Notes: generated by a model not told the origin, from the sequence alone. Positions 24,240 through 35,809 are shown, numbered from the stretch's first letter. The stretch: 64,000 nucleotides of DNA from Pollenia angustigena (GCA_930367215.1 OV884059.1:147310511-147374510), one strand, 5' to 3'. Made by a program: numbers and translations.

Positions 24240-24530
24240 AGCGCATGCTTTTATAACCTTACTGGCGTTCTACGTTTCAAGTTACATGCAACGCTTTTTA
24301 TGCAGCAGCAGCACAAGTAAAAATAAAATTAAATATGTCAAAATCAGCTGATTTGTTCGAACGCTGCTTGTGACGCTTACAAAAGTAGAAAGTAAACCTT
24401 CTGTTCGCCTCAAGGCATCTACGCTTTTGTGCATGTAACTTACTACGTATAACTACACAGACTCTACTTTTTTGACAGCTGCGCATGCTGCGAAAAAACG
24501 AGTAACGCGTGGTGTGGACCTCCAGCTTAA
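24240..24530 (+). repeat. Dispersed repeat, copy 2
   Basis: Partner of 725-970. It includes gcaacgctttttatgcagc, gcttgtgacgcttacaaaag and gcgtggtgtggacctccagc. No ORF of note. Confidence 0.6.
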
Positions 24531-24539
24531 AAATAAAAA

Positions 24540-25836
24540 AAAAAAAACTTTGTTCTTGTTGTAAAACTGTCAGAAAACAGAGTTGTCCATGCAAACTACA
24601 TAAATTCTGTGTTGCCGTTGGAAGTTTCTTATATAAATTCTTTTTCTATACATTTTGTGATTTTGGTGTTTAAGAAAAATGTTCTTTTATCAGTTTTTTT
24701 CTTATAAGCGTTTTTCTTGTATGAAACCTTTTTTGTTAGAAAAATCGCAAAAAAGACATGGTGTTTTTGAAAATGTTTCTTGTAAGCGTTTTGTTCTTAT
24801 ATGAGATGTTCTTATATCCGAATAATACTGTAATTGAGGAATAACTAAATTGCAATTTTGTATGGATAATTGAGCTCAATAATGGCTAAGGTAAAATGTA
24901 ACAAGAAAATACAATATAATAGTCTGGTAGTGTATGAAGTCATTTCTGAAAAATTTAAGGAATAGAACTATTACAAAAAAGCTTTATAAAATACATAACT
25001 GAAATTTAGCTCATAGAAAAAATTCGAAAAATAAAAAGTAACCTTCTAAAAAAAGAAATAATTCCTAGTTTATATTTGTTAATTTTTAACCATAATTTTT
25101 TTCTGCGTGTATGAACCTTGTCTACTTACTTAAAGAGCCCTATACCCAGTCATTGGCCGCTTTAACGAATGTCGCCTTTAATCTATTTTCTATCTAATGC
25201 ATCAAGTATCTAATACCCAAACAAACACTTTCAACTTTTTTAACTCTATTTTAATTGTGAGTTAATCACATCTGTGTTCCTGTGTGTGTGTGCGCGTAAA
25301 TCTGTGAATTCTTTAGAAACTTACCTACACCAATTAATTTTCTGTTAGTTCATTTTCGTGGCATCACCTCAACTCGTTCTCGTTCACGACCTCCTCCACC
25401 TTTTTTTTTTAAATAGAGTATGATAAGAGTATATTTTTTTTGTCGTACGTTTTCGTTTAACTAATGACGCCACTCTGTAAAATTATACTATGAGCCATTT
25501 ATAAAAAAAAGGCACTCACTAACAGCACAGACAACACCAATAAACCCATTAATTAGTGACACAGTCTTCAAAAATGACTATACAACCACTTTTTTTTTAT
25601 TTTAATTATTTATTTACAAGTTTTGGCGAAAAAGCATAATTATTTGTTTAAATTATTTAAACACACAAAAAATACACTGGAAATGTGAATTTTATTGTTT
25701 AAATTGAATGACTCAAATTTAAGGTATGCAGTTGATTGGCAATGTTGATAATTGTTGGTAACACAGCAACAGCAAAAGCAATAACATAATGGCAACAAAA
25801 TATGACGAAGAGGGTTAAAATGACAGTGCACACGAC
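24540..25836. other. Non-coding, nothing recognised
   Basis: A possible right end of the cacgcagagaaaa family (tttttttctgcgtg followed by TA) lies at about 25098-25112, but its left partner was not found. No exon is seen. Confidence 0.4.
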
Positions 25837-25837
25837 T

Positions 25838-26362
25838 ACACCAAAGCCCCGATTCACGTTGGTAATATGGACTGGGAAAGGGCGACGCAAATCACTTTTT
25901 TCAATGTCAATGGACAGATTTTTTATACTTTTTTTATATTTATTTTAAAAAGTGCTTTTAATTATTACAAAGACATCAAAAAATAATAAATTTACATAAA
26001 AACATAACTTTTGCACAACATTAAAGAAAAAACGGAAATTCTTATTTAAAATTAAAAAACAAAAAAATCTGAAATAAAATAAAAAATTTGTATATTTTAA
26101 CATGAGCGGCGTTGCCTAATTTCACTGTTGGCAACTCAACTTCAGTTGTGTTGCTATCCGTAATCGACCCATAAATCGACTATACTTGTATAAATTTGAT
26201 AAATGATTTGTTAACAATATGATCAGAGATTTGATGAATTCTTAAAGATTTCTTTTGAAAATGGATTTGATTGCAACATTTTATGGCGTTATTCATAGAT
26301 ACTGCTACATCTGAGCTACGATTTTAGATTAAACCCGATCGAAGCAAATCGGGGCTTTGGTG
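25838..26362. mobile_element. Possible inverted-repeat element, 17-bp ends
   Basis: The ends acaccaaagccccgatt and aatcggggctttggtgt are perfect inverted repeats of 17 bp, with act on both outer sides as a possible 3-bp duplication. The interior includes a repeat phrase (ttggcaactcaacttcagtt) also found at about 51007. There is no transposase. Confidence 0.6.
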
Positions 26363-26907
26363 TACTATTGTACAGTGTGTTAAAGGTGGAAATTAATAAC
26401 ATTTTTTTTGTAAAAAGGAAAGCGAAAAGCATGACATTATGTTGGGGTAGATTATTATAGCATGAGTCAAAAAGACTTACATTTTATTTCACAATTCGTG
26501 TTCCAATACAAAATTAAATTTAAACCGAAATTGTAAATGTTTGGTAGGGGTGATTCTGATTCTGAATTTTTTTTTTTTTTTTTGCTGACGTAATGTGTTT
26601 TCGAAAGGAAAAAAAAGATAGATTTAAATACGTTTTTCATTTGATTTAATTTACAGAATTCTGTTTTAAGGCTGCTACTCTGTACAATATTTCAAGTGAA
26701 ATGCTGTGAACGTGAAACTTGTGCGGAATATCTATGGAATAATTTTGAAAAAGTCCCGAAATGTTTCTGGCAACATTTATGAAATAAGAAATAAAAATTA
26801 AAATAACACAACCGGTAACATTTTATCCACATTAACTTTCTTTTTTTATTAAATTTTTTATTGAAAAAAATAATTTTTAGTAAAATACATGTGGGTGGTG
26901 TTTACAT

Positions 26908-27499
26908 TAGTGTTCGAAAAATAAACATTACATCATTTAGCGCTGATATGATATCTATTTTTTAATTGCTGTGTAGAGGAACACAACCCTTAATACCGTT
27001 CGTAACTATGTTCAAGAAAGAGCCGAACATTATATAATGTTCTGTTCATCGTCAAAAAACAGAACAATTGTGGTGATAAAGAAATGTACAAACAAAAAAT
27101 TTTAGCAACGACCGCAATACGAACAGCTTGTGTGTGTATTGTGTACATGGTTTGTTTGTGCAAAATTATTTTGCTGGCTTTTTGTTTTTCTTTTCGTATA
27201 TGTATTTTGTTTTTGTAAAAATATTTCTTTTTTTGCCAGCCAAAAGCGACGAACATTAATGACCGGAAACGAACACAATGAAGTTTTTGGTTAAAAAAAA
27301 AACCGAACGGAATTAAATGTTCTCATCTTTTGTTGAGTTGGATAAAAACAGTATTATTTTTGTGTTCGAAAGATGTCAAACAGGGAAATTTATATTTTTT
27401 AATGATATTCTTCATAAACACTAAAAGTGTTTGTGTTTTCCACAAATCTACCGAACCGAACACTAAGGAGCGATATTTGGTGTTTTTTTTCGAACACTG
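26908..27499 (-). mobile_element. hAT-type MITE, 592 bp (cagtgttcgaaaa family), copy 1
   Basis: The ends are tagtgttcgaaaataaaca and ttttttcgaacactg. Flanking octamers gtttacat (26900-26907) and gtttacgt (27500-27507) match at 7 of 8 positions. Subterminal words built on gaacac/gttcgg recur. A second copy, in the opposite orientation, is nested at 47695-48182. Small ORFs across it have no recognisable motif. Confidence 0.82.
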
Positions 27500-27717
27500 G
27501 TTTACGTCAAGGAAAAAAGAAAACGTCAAATTGTACAAACTCGCAAGATAGGTAACATTAATACATGTCTAAATTTTCGTGTGAAATAATTTAAGTTGCT
27601 CAATAGTTTTCACAAATTTGGACAGAGCCCTTTGCTTGTAGGAGTTGAAATTAAAGGCAAAGTTCCTTGTATTTAATAGTGGCTCGCTAAAGTTGACAAA
27701 ACCTTGTCAAAAATTGC

Positions 27718-28556
27718 GAGTATGTAACATACGATAATTTCGCGCAAAGGGGCGATATATAGGAAAGCGTACATTTTTTATAATTTTGTAAAAAAAGGCT
27801 GCAGATAATTTGTTTTTTAGTTCAGTGCGTTCGCACAGTTTTATTTTTAATGAACTTAAGAAATTAACATAAAACATTTCTTCTTTTTAAAATAAAAAAT
27901 AGCTAAAAAAATTTATTCTTTTTAAATGAATCGTAAGTAAAACAAATTTAACAAAATAATATGTCTTCTTCAGAATAATCTTTCTGACTTGATACGGTTT
28001 TCAAGTTTTTAGAGAAAGTATCGAAATTATTTTTATATTGCATTACCCATGGTTTCGATCTCTCTAGTTTGATCCACCTCATTTGGAGCCAGTTTACCGG
28101 TTTTCCCGCGGTATTGCTTTTGCGATTGCAAACGTTATTTTCCAAAGATTTTGTAGAGAAAAAATCAAAATGGGTAATTTTTATATTTACGAAATCTTTT
28201 TCAAATGCTTTTTAGCAGGAAGGTTGTCACTTACGAGGAAGATTACGACCGGTCTGCACTCACTGCACTTACTAAATTAGAAACTCTTCCAACCACAGCG
28301 ACATCGACCCATTTGCGCAAAATTATCGTATATGCCAATTTTTTTGAAATTGAGTTTTTAATGCAATCTTGTTCTACATTCAAAGAGACGTCGCCTGACA
28401 AAATATTGTAGGCGAATTCCACTTCGTTGCTCCAAAAATTGAATGTGTATTTTCATTTTAATATTGCAAGTGATAGCAGAGAAAAGTAGAAAAATGGCTC
28501 TCCTGTAAAATTAGGTTTTTGTAACATACGATAATTTCGCGCAAAGGGGTCGATAT
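27718..28556. other. Segment bounded by a 32-bp direct repeat
   Basis: tgtaacatacgataatttcg continuing cgcaaagggg occurs at about 27724-27758 and 28516-28550, roughly 790 bp apart, with one extra base in the second copy. The interior includes a 65-codon minus-strand ORF (27948-28145) with tryptophan-rich text (PVNWLQMRWIKLE) that I do not recognise. Confidence 0.5.
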
Positions 28557-28559
28557 TAT

Positions 28560-30400
28560 AACCAGCGATCAAAGGTCGAATTCATAGGTTATAAAGCATA
28601 AAGAAATAGAAACAAATAAGAGTGATTAAAAGCAAAGTTAATAAGTGATTAATGCAATATAAATGCAAGTGTGGACTTATTCCCTTTTTCCACTGAAAAT
28701 AAAAATTTTTTGTTTCGTACAAAAAAATGTTTTATCTTTAAAAGGGGTTTTCCGTTGAAGTTTGAAAACAAAATTTTTGCCATACATTGTTAATCATAAA
28801 AGGAAGTGTATCCACGCTAAATCTCAAAAACGCCAAATATGGACTCATTCCACTTTATCCACTGAACGACTCAAATGTTTAACAACGTAGAATTAGACGC
28901 ATAAATCGTCAAATCGTCAGTATGTAATTTTTGGACTTAAAAAACGTCAAATCTGCCAACCGTGATATGGAGGCAGATTATGGCGTTTGATCAACATATC
29001 GTCAGTTCATTATTGGTTTGACCTACCAACCGTTCTTAATAAATGTCGGGTTAGATATGGGGTGTATAAATATATTTCTGAATTCAAATGGTTTCTGAGA
29101 TATTAGGCAATAATTTAGCTCCATATCAACTTTTATTTAGTATAGTGTTGTGCTCTACACACCAGTGTTTGGCGAATGCATTTAATTCCCAAGTCAAGAA
29201 CGTACAAAATAAATTTCACTTTTGCTTTGCTTCATTGCCGTAAGAAAAGAAGTTGTTAAAGCAAAAGCAAAATAAAATGTCAACAACTCAATACACAGCA
29301 GTCAGTACACGTATGCAGCACTAAAAGCTACTTTCAAAAAATAAATTTAGAAAATTGGCGTATGCGGCACAAAACAATATTTTTACTTTTAATAAAATAC
29401 TATTAACTCTTAAGTTATGTATGAACGTTTACAAAAATTTACGTTTTTCTTCAAAACATATTTTGGCAGAAGTGGTGAGAATTAAAAAAAAATCTATCAG
29501 GATTATTTTCAGAAAACTTCATGTAAACCTTCATTGACGTTTTTCTCCACTACGACTTTTTGGCATATGCGCCAAACCAATAATAAGCCGACGGTTTTAG
29601 ATCAAAATTTCAATATAATTTAAATAGAAATTTTGATCGATATCGAATGCCGTTATTTGCCACAGGAAGAGGAATGCACCTTTATACAAAAACTGATAAT
29701 AGAAAATTCAAAAGGTGGAGGAAGGGTCATGTGCCCAAAACATAAAATCACGAATTCAAAATCACGAATTCCAAAATCCCGTATTTATAAATCGCGAATC
29801 TCTAACTTAATCTATTTCCTCCTCTATGGAGGAAAATTCTATATTCGGGACTTAATATCGATATCAGGGTTGCCTTTTTTTGGTATTTTCTGACCAAATT
29901 TTGTGGGGTATTTTTCGTTTGGCAGGATGGTAGAGAAAACCTTATTTTGTTCGTTTAGAGATAATGAACTATATAGAATCTAGGAATTTATTACTCATGG
30001 TGAGTAACATTTATTGCATTACATTCTGCTGGTATATTATAGTTGCATAAAATTTTCTTTACAATTTACTTCATTGCTAGCCAAAGGATAGCTCAAGTAA
30101 GCCTCGTAACAGAAATATACAAACTTAAATTCTGATAGTTCATAGAAAATATTCCCATTGAAGGAATAAGACTATTACAGTTTAAAAGCTTTTGAGGATT
30201 GTAATTTCACTTGGAATACACATTCGAATAATATGAAAATTAATAAAATATATTAAGCTACAACTTCGGTTCAGTGTGAGACAAAACATACACTCACAGT
30301 ATTCTGTACGTAAAATTTTAATATATATTTTCGAAAGAATAATAATGCATTCATGGGAATCGAGAAGGTAATTTTATTGACATATTATTTATGATTTGAC
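28560..30400. other. Non-coding, nothing recognised
   Basis: AT-rich DNA. The 86-codon ORF at 29633-29893 includes a short duplicated serine/lysine-rich phrase from repeated tcacgaattc-type words and is not called a gene. Confidence 0.4.
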
Positions 30401-31172
30401 TAGCTGACCCGACAGACGTTGTCCTGTCCAAATTGGGAAAAATGTTTGCGTTCGATTTTTAAAATCCTTTAAAAAGATACGAACATTTGAAAGAAAAATT
30501 AGTCAAATCGATGGAGCCGTTTTCTGATTTTAGGTAAATCGAAAAAATTGGGCGTTATAGTGGGCGGGGCAAAGTTTTATTTCCGTAAAAACCTAAGTTG
30601 GACCATGGCGATGGTTTTAAAGAAAAAATCTTCCAAATCGGTCAAGTTATGCGCTTAATAGAAAAAGTGGGCGTTAAAGTAGGCGTAGTAAATTTTTCTT
30701 TCGATGAAAACTTAAAGTGGATTAATATGAACATTTGAAAGAAAAATTTGTCAAATCGGTGGAGCCGTTTTCTGATTTTCGGTAATTCGAAAAAAGTGGG
30801 CGGGGCAAAATTTTCTTTTCGTTTAAATCTAAGTTGGACCATGGCAATCATTTTAAAGAAAAAATCGTCCAAATTACTAAGAAGTCATTGGTGGTGCAAT
30901 ATGAAAATTGGATTTTGCCACGCCCCTCCGCCAGCAGACCGAAAATCAAAAACCAGACTTCACAGTGTCACCCGCCTGAATATTCTGAAGATTCCCTGAA
31001 AATTGGCCCAGCCGTTTTGGAGTCCATACGTTACATACATGCATACATATATACATACATACATACATACATACATACATACATACATACATACATACAT
31101 ACATACATACATACATACATACATACATACATCCATACATACATACACACATCCTATTTTATATATATAGAT
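30401..31172 (+). repeat. Dispersed insect repeat ending in a CATA microsatellite
   Basis: It begins agctgacccgacagacgttg, continues through three imperfect tandem units containing aagtgggcggggcaaa-type text (about 30541, 30661 and 30790), and ends with cagccgttttggagtccata, a (CATA)n run and tatatatagatta. I recall this start and end as a common arthropod repeat ending in a microsatellite. The class (SINE-like or LINE tail) is not decided. ORFs across it, including the 168-codon one, are artefacts. Confidence 0.7.
31028..31146. repeat. (CATA)n microsatellite
   Basis: About 30 tandem CATA units with a few variants, giving YIHT or VCMY repeats in translation. Confidence 0.95.
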
Positions 31173-32230
31173 TACCACGTATATTCTCACATTTGCAGAA
31201 CAAGAAATGTATTGTTTCTGTTCGTAACAATTATTCGTGTTTTTTCTTCTGTTCGTGACAATTGTTCGTATTTTTTAGAATTATTTAAGCCATTCCCAGT
31301 ATGCATGTTAAGAGTAATGAGTTCTGGAATCAAATATTAATCAATATATGTATTACATTCTCGTTTCCTATTGATTACATTTTCCCGCTGGGATTAATCT
31401 AATATCTTTAAATTACGTTGATTCAAAAGAAATTTAAAAGAGCTCAATTTCGTTAATTTCAATAGTGACTTTTTTTCGGTTGGAAATACAAATATTTCTC
31501 TGCGACGAGATCGTTTCGTGCTTAGACTTTAGGTTTTTGTAATGTGTTTTTCTTCACATTTTTTTTTTTTTTTTATTATTATTTAAGATGAAATTCAACA
31601 CCACTCTTCAATGTACAAAACATCAACAAATTCTTCCTAACCAGTTAGTTACTCATACAACTCAAGGGGATATTTTAACAGATGACGGTCATCCGATTAA
31701 CACCGAATGGATATTGCACTTAATCTCATATGTGTATATGCATAACAAACAACTCTCAAACAAAAATAAGCTTCGACAATCGTCATACAGTCTGACAATA
31801 AACAGAACATATTTATTATGGTAAAGGGTGATGTTTTAATAGTTTCGGTTTTGAAAATTAAAGAAAAAATACATAGAAAATTTGCAAGTGTTATTGCAAT
31901 ATATATTTGGGGCGAAAAAATGAATGCCTGCCATTTACTTTTGAAAGAAAATTTCTCGTTAATGTAACCCGGGCTCAGTGATATAATACGTAGGGAAAAA
32001 TCCCTATTTGTAGGGATTTTCTTCGAAAAAAAAGTGTTCGTAAGGAAATAATGACAGATTTTTTAAAATCATTAAAATGTAGGGACTTTTCAAAAATGTG
32101 GCAAAACTGTATATATTTGGCAATCTTGTTGGAGTTGTGACAACATACTAATAAAATTGATGATAGGGCAACATTATAAATTGGTTAATTTCTTTAAGTG
32201 ATCGCTTGCAGCCATTTCAACTTTGATTTG

Positions 32231-32372
32231 AGCTTTGCGCAGAGGCGATATCGTAACCAATGAGGTTCTACCGAGGTGGGATTATTGCTAGTTGAAAACT
32301 TTAACCAATACCCCGCCATGGGGCCGTGAAATACCGTCCACTACGGCAATTTTTGGAAGCCCGAGAGGATTG
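32231..32372 (+). ncRNA. U4 spliceosomal RNA copy (probable retro-copy)
   Basis: The sequence follows U4 snRNA closely from its 5' end: agctttgcgcag, tatcgtaaccaatgaggtt, gattattgctagttgaaaac, caataccccgccatgg and the Sm-binding aatttttgg at 32348-32356. U4 pairs with U6 through stems I and II, with a kink-turn stem-loop between them; all these blocks are present. Changes from the form I recall include gaggttctaccgagg in the 5' stem-loop. It runs without a gap into a tRNA-like sequence and a poly-A tail (32373-32524). No clear insect PSEA promoter element is seen about 50 bp upstream. It is more likely a retroposed copy or SINE head than a functional gene. Confidence 0.85.
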
Positions 32373-32524
32373 AGTGCCCCGGTAGGCTAGCTAGTAGTGA
32401 GCTAGTCTATCAAACCCGGTGTTGCGGGTTCGATTCCCGCCAGAGACACTGGTTTCTTTCCTGCACACAAGCGTCAAGCTTCCCCGCGAAGCATAGGGAA
32501 TTAAAATAAAAAAAAAAAAAAAAA
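32373..32524 (+). repeat. tRNA-like SINE body and A-tail joined to U4
   Basis: After the U4 part comes gtgccccggtaggctagctag, which resembles a degenerate A box. It is followed by gcgggttcgattcccgc, a perfect 5-bp T-stem around the conserved loop and thus an RNA polymerase III B box. A short unique tail (ctgcacacaagcgtcaagct) leads to an A-run at 32508-32524. The anticodon arm (around ctatcaa) pairs poorly, so a working tRNA is unlikely. Together with the U4 head this makes about 294 bp of composite element. No target duplication longer than 5 bp could be seen. Confidence 0.75.
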
Positions 32525-33029
32525 GATTTTTAGGTAAATTTGCGATACTCTCTTTTATAAGAATAGAAATAAATAGATAATTTGCTAAAGATAAAAATCA
32601 AAAAGTTTTGGAAAAAAGTCACCATTTTAATGAAAATTTAATTTTCCCCCTTTAGACAAAATTAGCTATCTTTCATTTATCACTGTCACATGCCAATTAG
32701 TTTTTGGGCTTCTTTTTTAGCATATTTTTTTATATGTTCGTCAATGAATCATGTTTGAATTGTACTTTGTTAATCGCTCAAGCGAAAAAACAGTATTTAA
32801 CCATCAAAAGTAATCTGAGAAGACTAATTTAGGTGATTTTTACAAAAAATTATCACCCAAATGCTAGCAAAACGTTATCAATATTGTGCCATTTTGCGTA
32901 GGTCGAAATCGAAATTTGGACGCCTTCAAAATGATTTTTTTGATATGTCGTAGTGGAATTTTTTTTCCTCAAGCCAAAAGCAATCGAAAAATCGATGGCA
33001 CAATATGGATTGCTAAATCGACCCACCTT

Positions 33030-33176
33030 AACATAGGGTCTTATCCTGACAATTTTTTGTCATAATAAACGTCAAACTTCATATTAAAAAAAAACACTGA
33101 CAAAAATGTTAAAGTTTTTTTTATATGGACTTTGACGTTTGGTATGACAAAAAATTTTCAGGTGAAGACCCCATGT
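33030..33176. repeat. Hairpin MITE, about 55-bp arms
   Basis: acatagggtcttatcctgac and its inward extension pair with ggtgaagaccccatgt at the other end, leaving a short loop. The arms are about 55 bp with a few mismatches. There is no ORF. Confidence 0.75.
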
Positions 33177-33289
33177 AACGTACACAGTACATTGTACATT
33201 GATATAAACGGTTCTATTTGCTTTGATATTTTATCAATAAAAGTTTTAGGGATTTTTGTAGAGATAATTTTTTAACGCGTAGGGAAAAA

Positions 33290-34231
33290 CACTGTATGGT
33301 GTCGGTTCGGGCATATATTCCGAGCAGCTAAACTGGAGCATTTCTATAAGGCTGTTGGACCACTGCAGTGTCATCCAGGCCGAGATAATGGTCATCCACA
33401 CAGCCGTGAGACGCATCCGGTACGGTGATATATCTGGAAGGGATATTCACATTATTACCGATAGCAAGGCGGCCATAAGATCCCTAGATAATGTGTTCAT
33501 CACATCGAGAATTGTCCGAGAATGCCGGATGTCTCTGGAGGAGATAGCGAGACATTCACTGGTCACCCTTAATTGGGTCCCCGGACACAGGGACATACTG
33601 GGGAACTGCATGGCGGATTCGTTGGCGTATGCAGGCACCACCTTGAATCGAGACGGTTCAACATATAATGTAGGTGTTTCACTTCCAAGGAGTAAGCAAC
33701 TCATGGCGCACAAGTTTCATATTATCGCCAGTCAGAGGTGGCACGATGAAACTACCTGTGGGGAAACCAGGAAAATCTGGCCCATCATAGATGGAAAAAG
33801 GACACGGCTGGCATTACAGCTGTCCAGACATCATCTTAGGAACCTGATTGCGGTTATAACTGGCCACTGGCCCATTGGGAGGCACGCCCAGAGGCTGGGG
33901 CTCCCTTACAGTGACTTATGTAGAAGTTGCGGCGAGGAGGAGGAGGAGGAGGAAGAGTCAACGGAACATCTTCTCTGTAATTGCCCGGCATTCGGAGATC
34001 TAAGACTCAAAATGTTTGGTCGAAGAGCCCTTGGGGACAAAACTTGTCTCTCTGATGTTGATGTAAACAGGATCCACTCCTTCACTGAATCGACCGGATG
34101 GCTGCGTGGGAACACTAGCAGCCAGATAACATAGGACCCATGGGAGACGGTGTGACATGGTAACACAACGGGAACTAATTAATGGACCCACGTGAGCTGT
34201 GCTTGATTACGGCTGCCAATGGAACCTAACC
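33290..34231 (+). mobile_element. 5'-truncated LINE with 16-bp target-site duplication
   Basis: The word taacgcgtagggaaaa is repeated exactly at 33274-33289 and 34232-34247, bounding about 942 bp. The insert contains only the RNase H/zinc-knuckle 3' end of ORF2 and about 100 bp of 3' sequence ending gaacctaacc, without a poly-A tail. Without the insert, the flanks join into a gtaggga-rich repeat similar to 31985-32110. Confidence 0.9.
33299..34134 (+). pseudogene. LINE ORF2 RNase H domain and C-terminal zinc-knuckle
   Basis: The frame is open from the truncation point. It reads GVGSGIYSEQLNW, then IQAEIMVI (catalytic Glu), IITDSKAAIRSL (catalytic Asp) and NWVPGHRDILGNCMADSLA (last Asp and the WxPGH loop). 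These are the marks of the RNase H domain that degrades the RNA strand during target-primed reverse transcription. The first catalytic Asp lies upstream of the truncation and is lost. The C-terminal part has LCRSCG and TEHLLCNCPAF, a CCHC-type knuckle interrupted by a run of Glu from a gga/gag microsatellite. This layout fits the I/LOA/R1-type LINEs; the exact clade is unresolved. No stop interrupts it, so the insertion is fairly young. Confidence 0.9.
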
Positions 34232-34299
34232 TAACGCGTAGGGAAAATAGCGATTTTTTCGGGCTGCGTAAGGACTTTTCAAAAAATTGTATAACAACA

Positions 34300-34666
34300 C
34301 GGACCGGGGTAACGGCAGCTCCAATTTTTGCATACGTTTTCCAGCATTACGACCGGTATTTTACAAATGGCAGGTGTGATGCTGTCTTCCAGGGCTGTTA
34401 TTGTGGGTGGCTTGTAACCGAGAAACTTGATGAATCCCCAGTAAAAATAGTTAAGCGGAGTCAAATCGCATGATCCTGGCGGTGAGTCGATTGTGACAAC
34501 CATAAAATGAACATAATTTACGAAACACATTTTTCACACCTCACGAATTTCGAAAATAATATTCAAGGATTCGCAAGCGTTGTTTGATTGTTTGTGTAAT
34601 CATGGTGAAATGGCAAGAATGTTTTTTTTTGAAATTGAAAAACAAAATAGCAAAAAAAATCACCCT
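34300..34666 (-). pseudogene. Mariner transposase remnant, minus strand, internally deleted
   Basis: Read on the minus strand, an inverted-repeat-like end aaagggtgattttttttgc is followed at 34603 by MITQTIKQRLRILEYYFRN, a stop, then NVFRKLCSFYG, the N-terminal helix-turn-helix start. The sequence then passes directly to GSCDLTPLNYFYWGF, which contains the third catalytic Asp, and to ITALEDSITPAI and LENVCKNW. About 200 residues of the middle are missing, and the far C-terminus and second inverted repeat are lost near 34300. It is related to the 2348-3124 element but diverged. It cannot encode an enzyme. Confidence 0.8.
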
Positions 34667-35391
34667 TTAATAAAAAAAATATTCGTGTTAGCCTTAATGG
34701 CGGTTGATTTAATGACTTAAAAACTTTTTAACTTCGAAGAATTTTAATTTCACTTAAAGCGATAAAACATACACACCCTCTTCTGCTAAGCTTCTTCTCA
34801 AAACTTTAACTACATAATTGACGTTGCCATCCATCCCTTGTGATCGTATGATCCAAAAACTAATCATTCACCACCCATCCATCCGTTCGCAGACTTTTTA
34901 GACTCACTCAACACACACATTTATTTATCCATTTTTAATAACTAACAAAACGTTTATTTAGTTCTTTAAAAATTCTATGGAAATGTTTGTTCTTGGGTTT
35001 TTTGTTTGTATTTTTTATAATTATTGATCAACGATATGATGGACAAAAGCCACCACAAAACGAAAGAGCGACAACGTCTGTCCGTCGTCGTCGTGGAATT
35101 GATCGCAAAGTGTGAAGTTTTAATTTCAAATTCAGTTATGAATCAAACGCGAACGGGTTTAGTTAAGCAACGTATTTTATTTCTCTCTCTGCAAACAGAA
35201 GTGGAGAAACGTTTCAACAATTTCGAGTATAATTTTTTTAAGAAAAGAAAAATTTTTTAAAAATATTTCGAAGAAAATTCTTTTAATATTTTAAAAAATA
35301 TTTAAAAAAAACAGTCTTAAAGAAAAAGTGAAAAATATTTCATTTTTTTAAATTCCGAGTTCAAACACAAGTGTTTTGTTGTTACAACAAA

Positions 35392-35442
35392 ATGGTCCAA
35401 CAAGTATTATTGTGCAATTCCAGCATCGAGCAATACAAGCAG
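35392..35442 (+). CDS. Ptpmeg2: Probable first coding exon, Ptpmeg2-like phosphatase
   Basis: ATG in a good fly context (acaacaaaATGG) opens 17 codons reading MVQQVLLCNSSIEQYKQ, ending exactly at a donor site CAG|gttggt (intron from 35443). The exon ends between codons (phase 0) and joins in frame to the exon at 52321. The joined text EQYKQ-AVKQFMDL resembles the EEQATKQFLEEI start of the human PTPN9 SEC14 domain. Sequence upstream to about 35000 is probably 5' leader; it contains an unrelated upstream ORF at 35024-35260. The implied 16.9 kb intron is long but filled with mobile elements. This exon is less certain than the next two because the link rests on splice phase and weak similarity; an alternative first exon could exist. 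Confidence 0.6.
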
Positions 35443-35674
35443 GTTGGTTTTGATGAGTTTTTAAAAGTGTTTTTCTATAAAAAAAAGTTAGAAAATTTTT
35501 GAATTTTTATTAAAATTTCTTAAAAACAAAACAATTATTGCATAATTTTAAAGAAAATAATAAATCAAATTTATTAAAAATTAAACTGCTTTTGCTTGTC
35601 AAGAAATCTGTTGAATAGAATATTAACTACCGGCGACATAAAAGCAAGTTAATTCAGTTATAAAAGCTATGCTT

Positions 35675-35801
35675 TAGTATACCAGTAGACTGAGAATCAA
35701 TTTTTGAATCGATCTTACAATGTCTGTCCGTCCGGCTGGTGGTCCATGTAAACCTTCTGGTCAAAGTAGAGGTCGCAAGTTTTGAGATAATTTGATGGGC
35801 T
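35675..35801 (+). repeat. Dispersed repeat (ggctggctggctgtcc family), 5' half
   Basis: It starts agtataccagtagactgag, contains gtctgtccgtccggctggtg and gtcgcaagttttgagataat, and is cut by the hAT element at 35810. It resumes at 37418 with tgaaaatgttaagaatcggt, showing that the hAT element inserted into it. Confidence 0.7.
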
Positions 35802-35809
35802 AAGTTTGT

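Noticed and set aside
29872..29900. cagggttgcc, resembling a hAT end
   Set aside because: No inverted partner or octamer duplication could be found nearby.
30834..31340. 168-codon ORF with YIHT repeats
   Set aside because: The length is due to the (CATA)n microsatellite, which lacks stops in these frames; both strands give similar artefacts.
31826..31850. aaagggtgatgttttaatag, resembling a mariner inverted repeat
   Set aside because: No transposase fragment or partner end was identified nearby.
32231..32372. Functional U4 gene
   Set aside because: No clear PSEA-like promoter is seen upstream, the 3' stem-loop is not preserved and the sequence passes into a tRNA-like body with an A-tail. 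Kept as a retro-copy, though expression data could change this.
33447..34191. Minus-strand ORFs of 63-88 codons
   Set aside because: Antisense shadows of the RNase H frame.
35024..35260. 78-codon ORF upstream of exon 1
   Set aside because: No recognisable motif, no splice link and poor coding character; more likely leader or upstream ORF sequence. It could still affect translation if transcribed.
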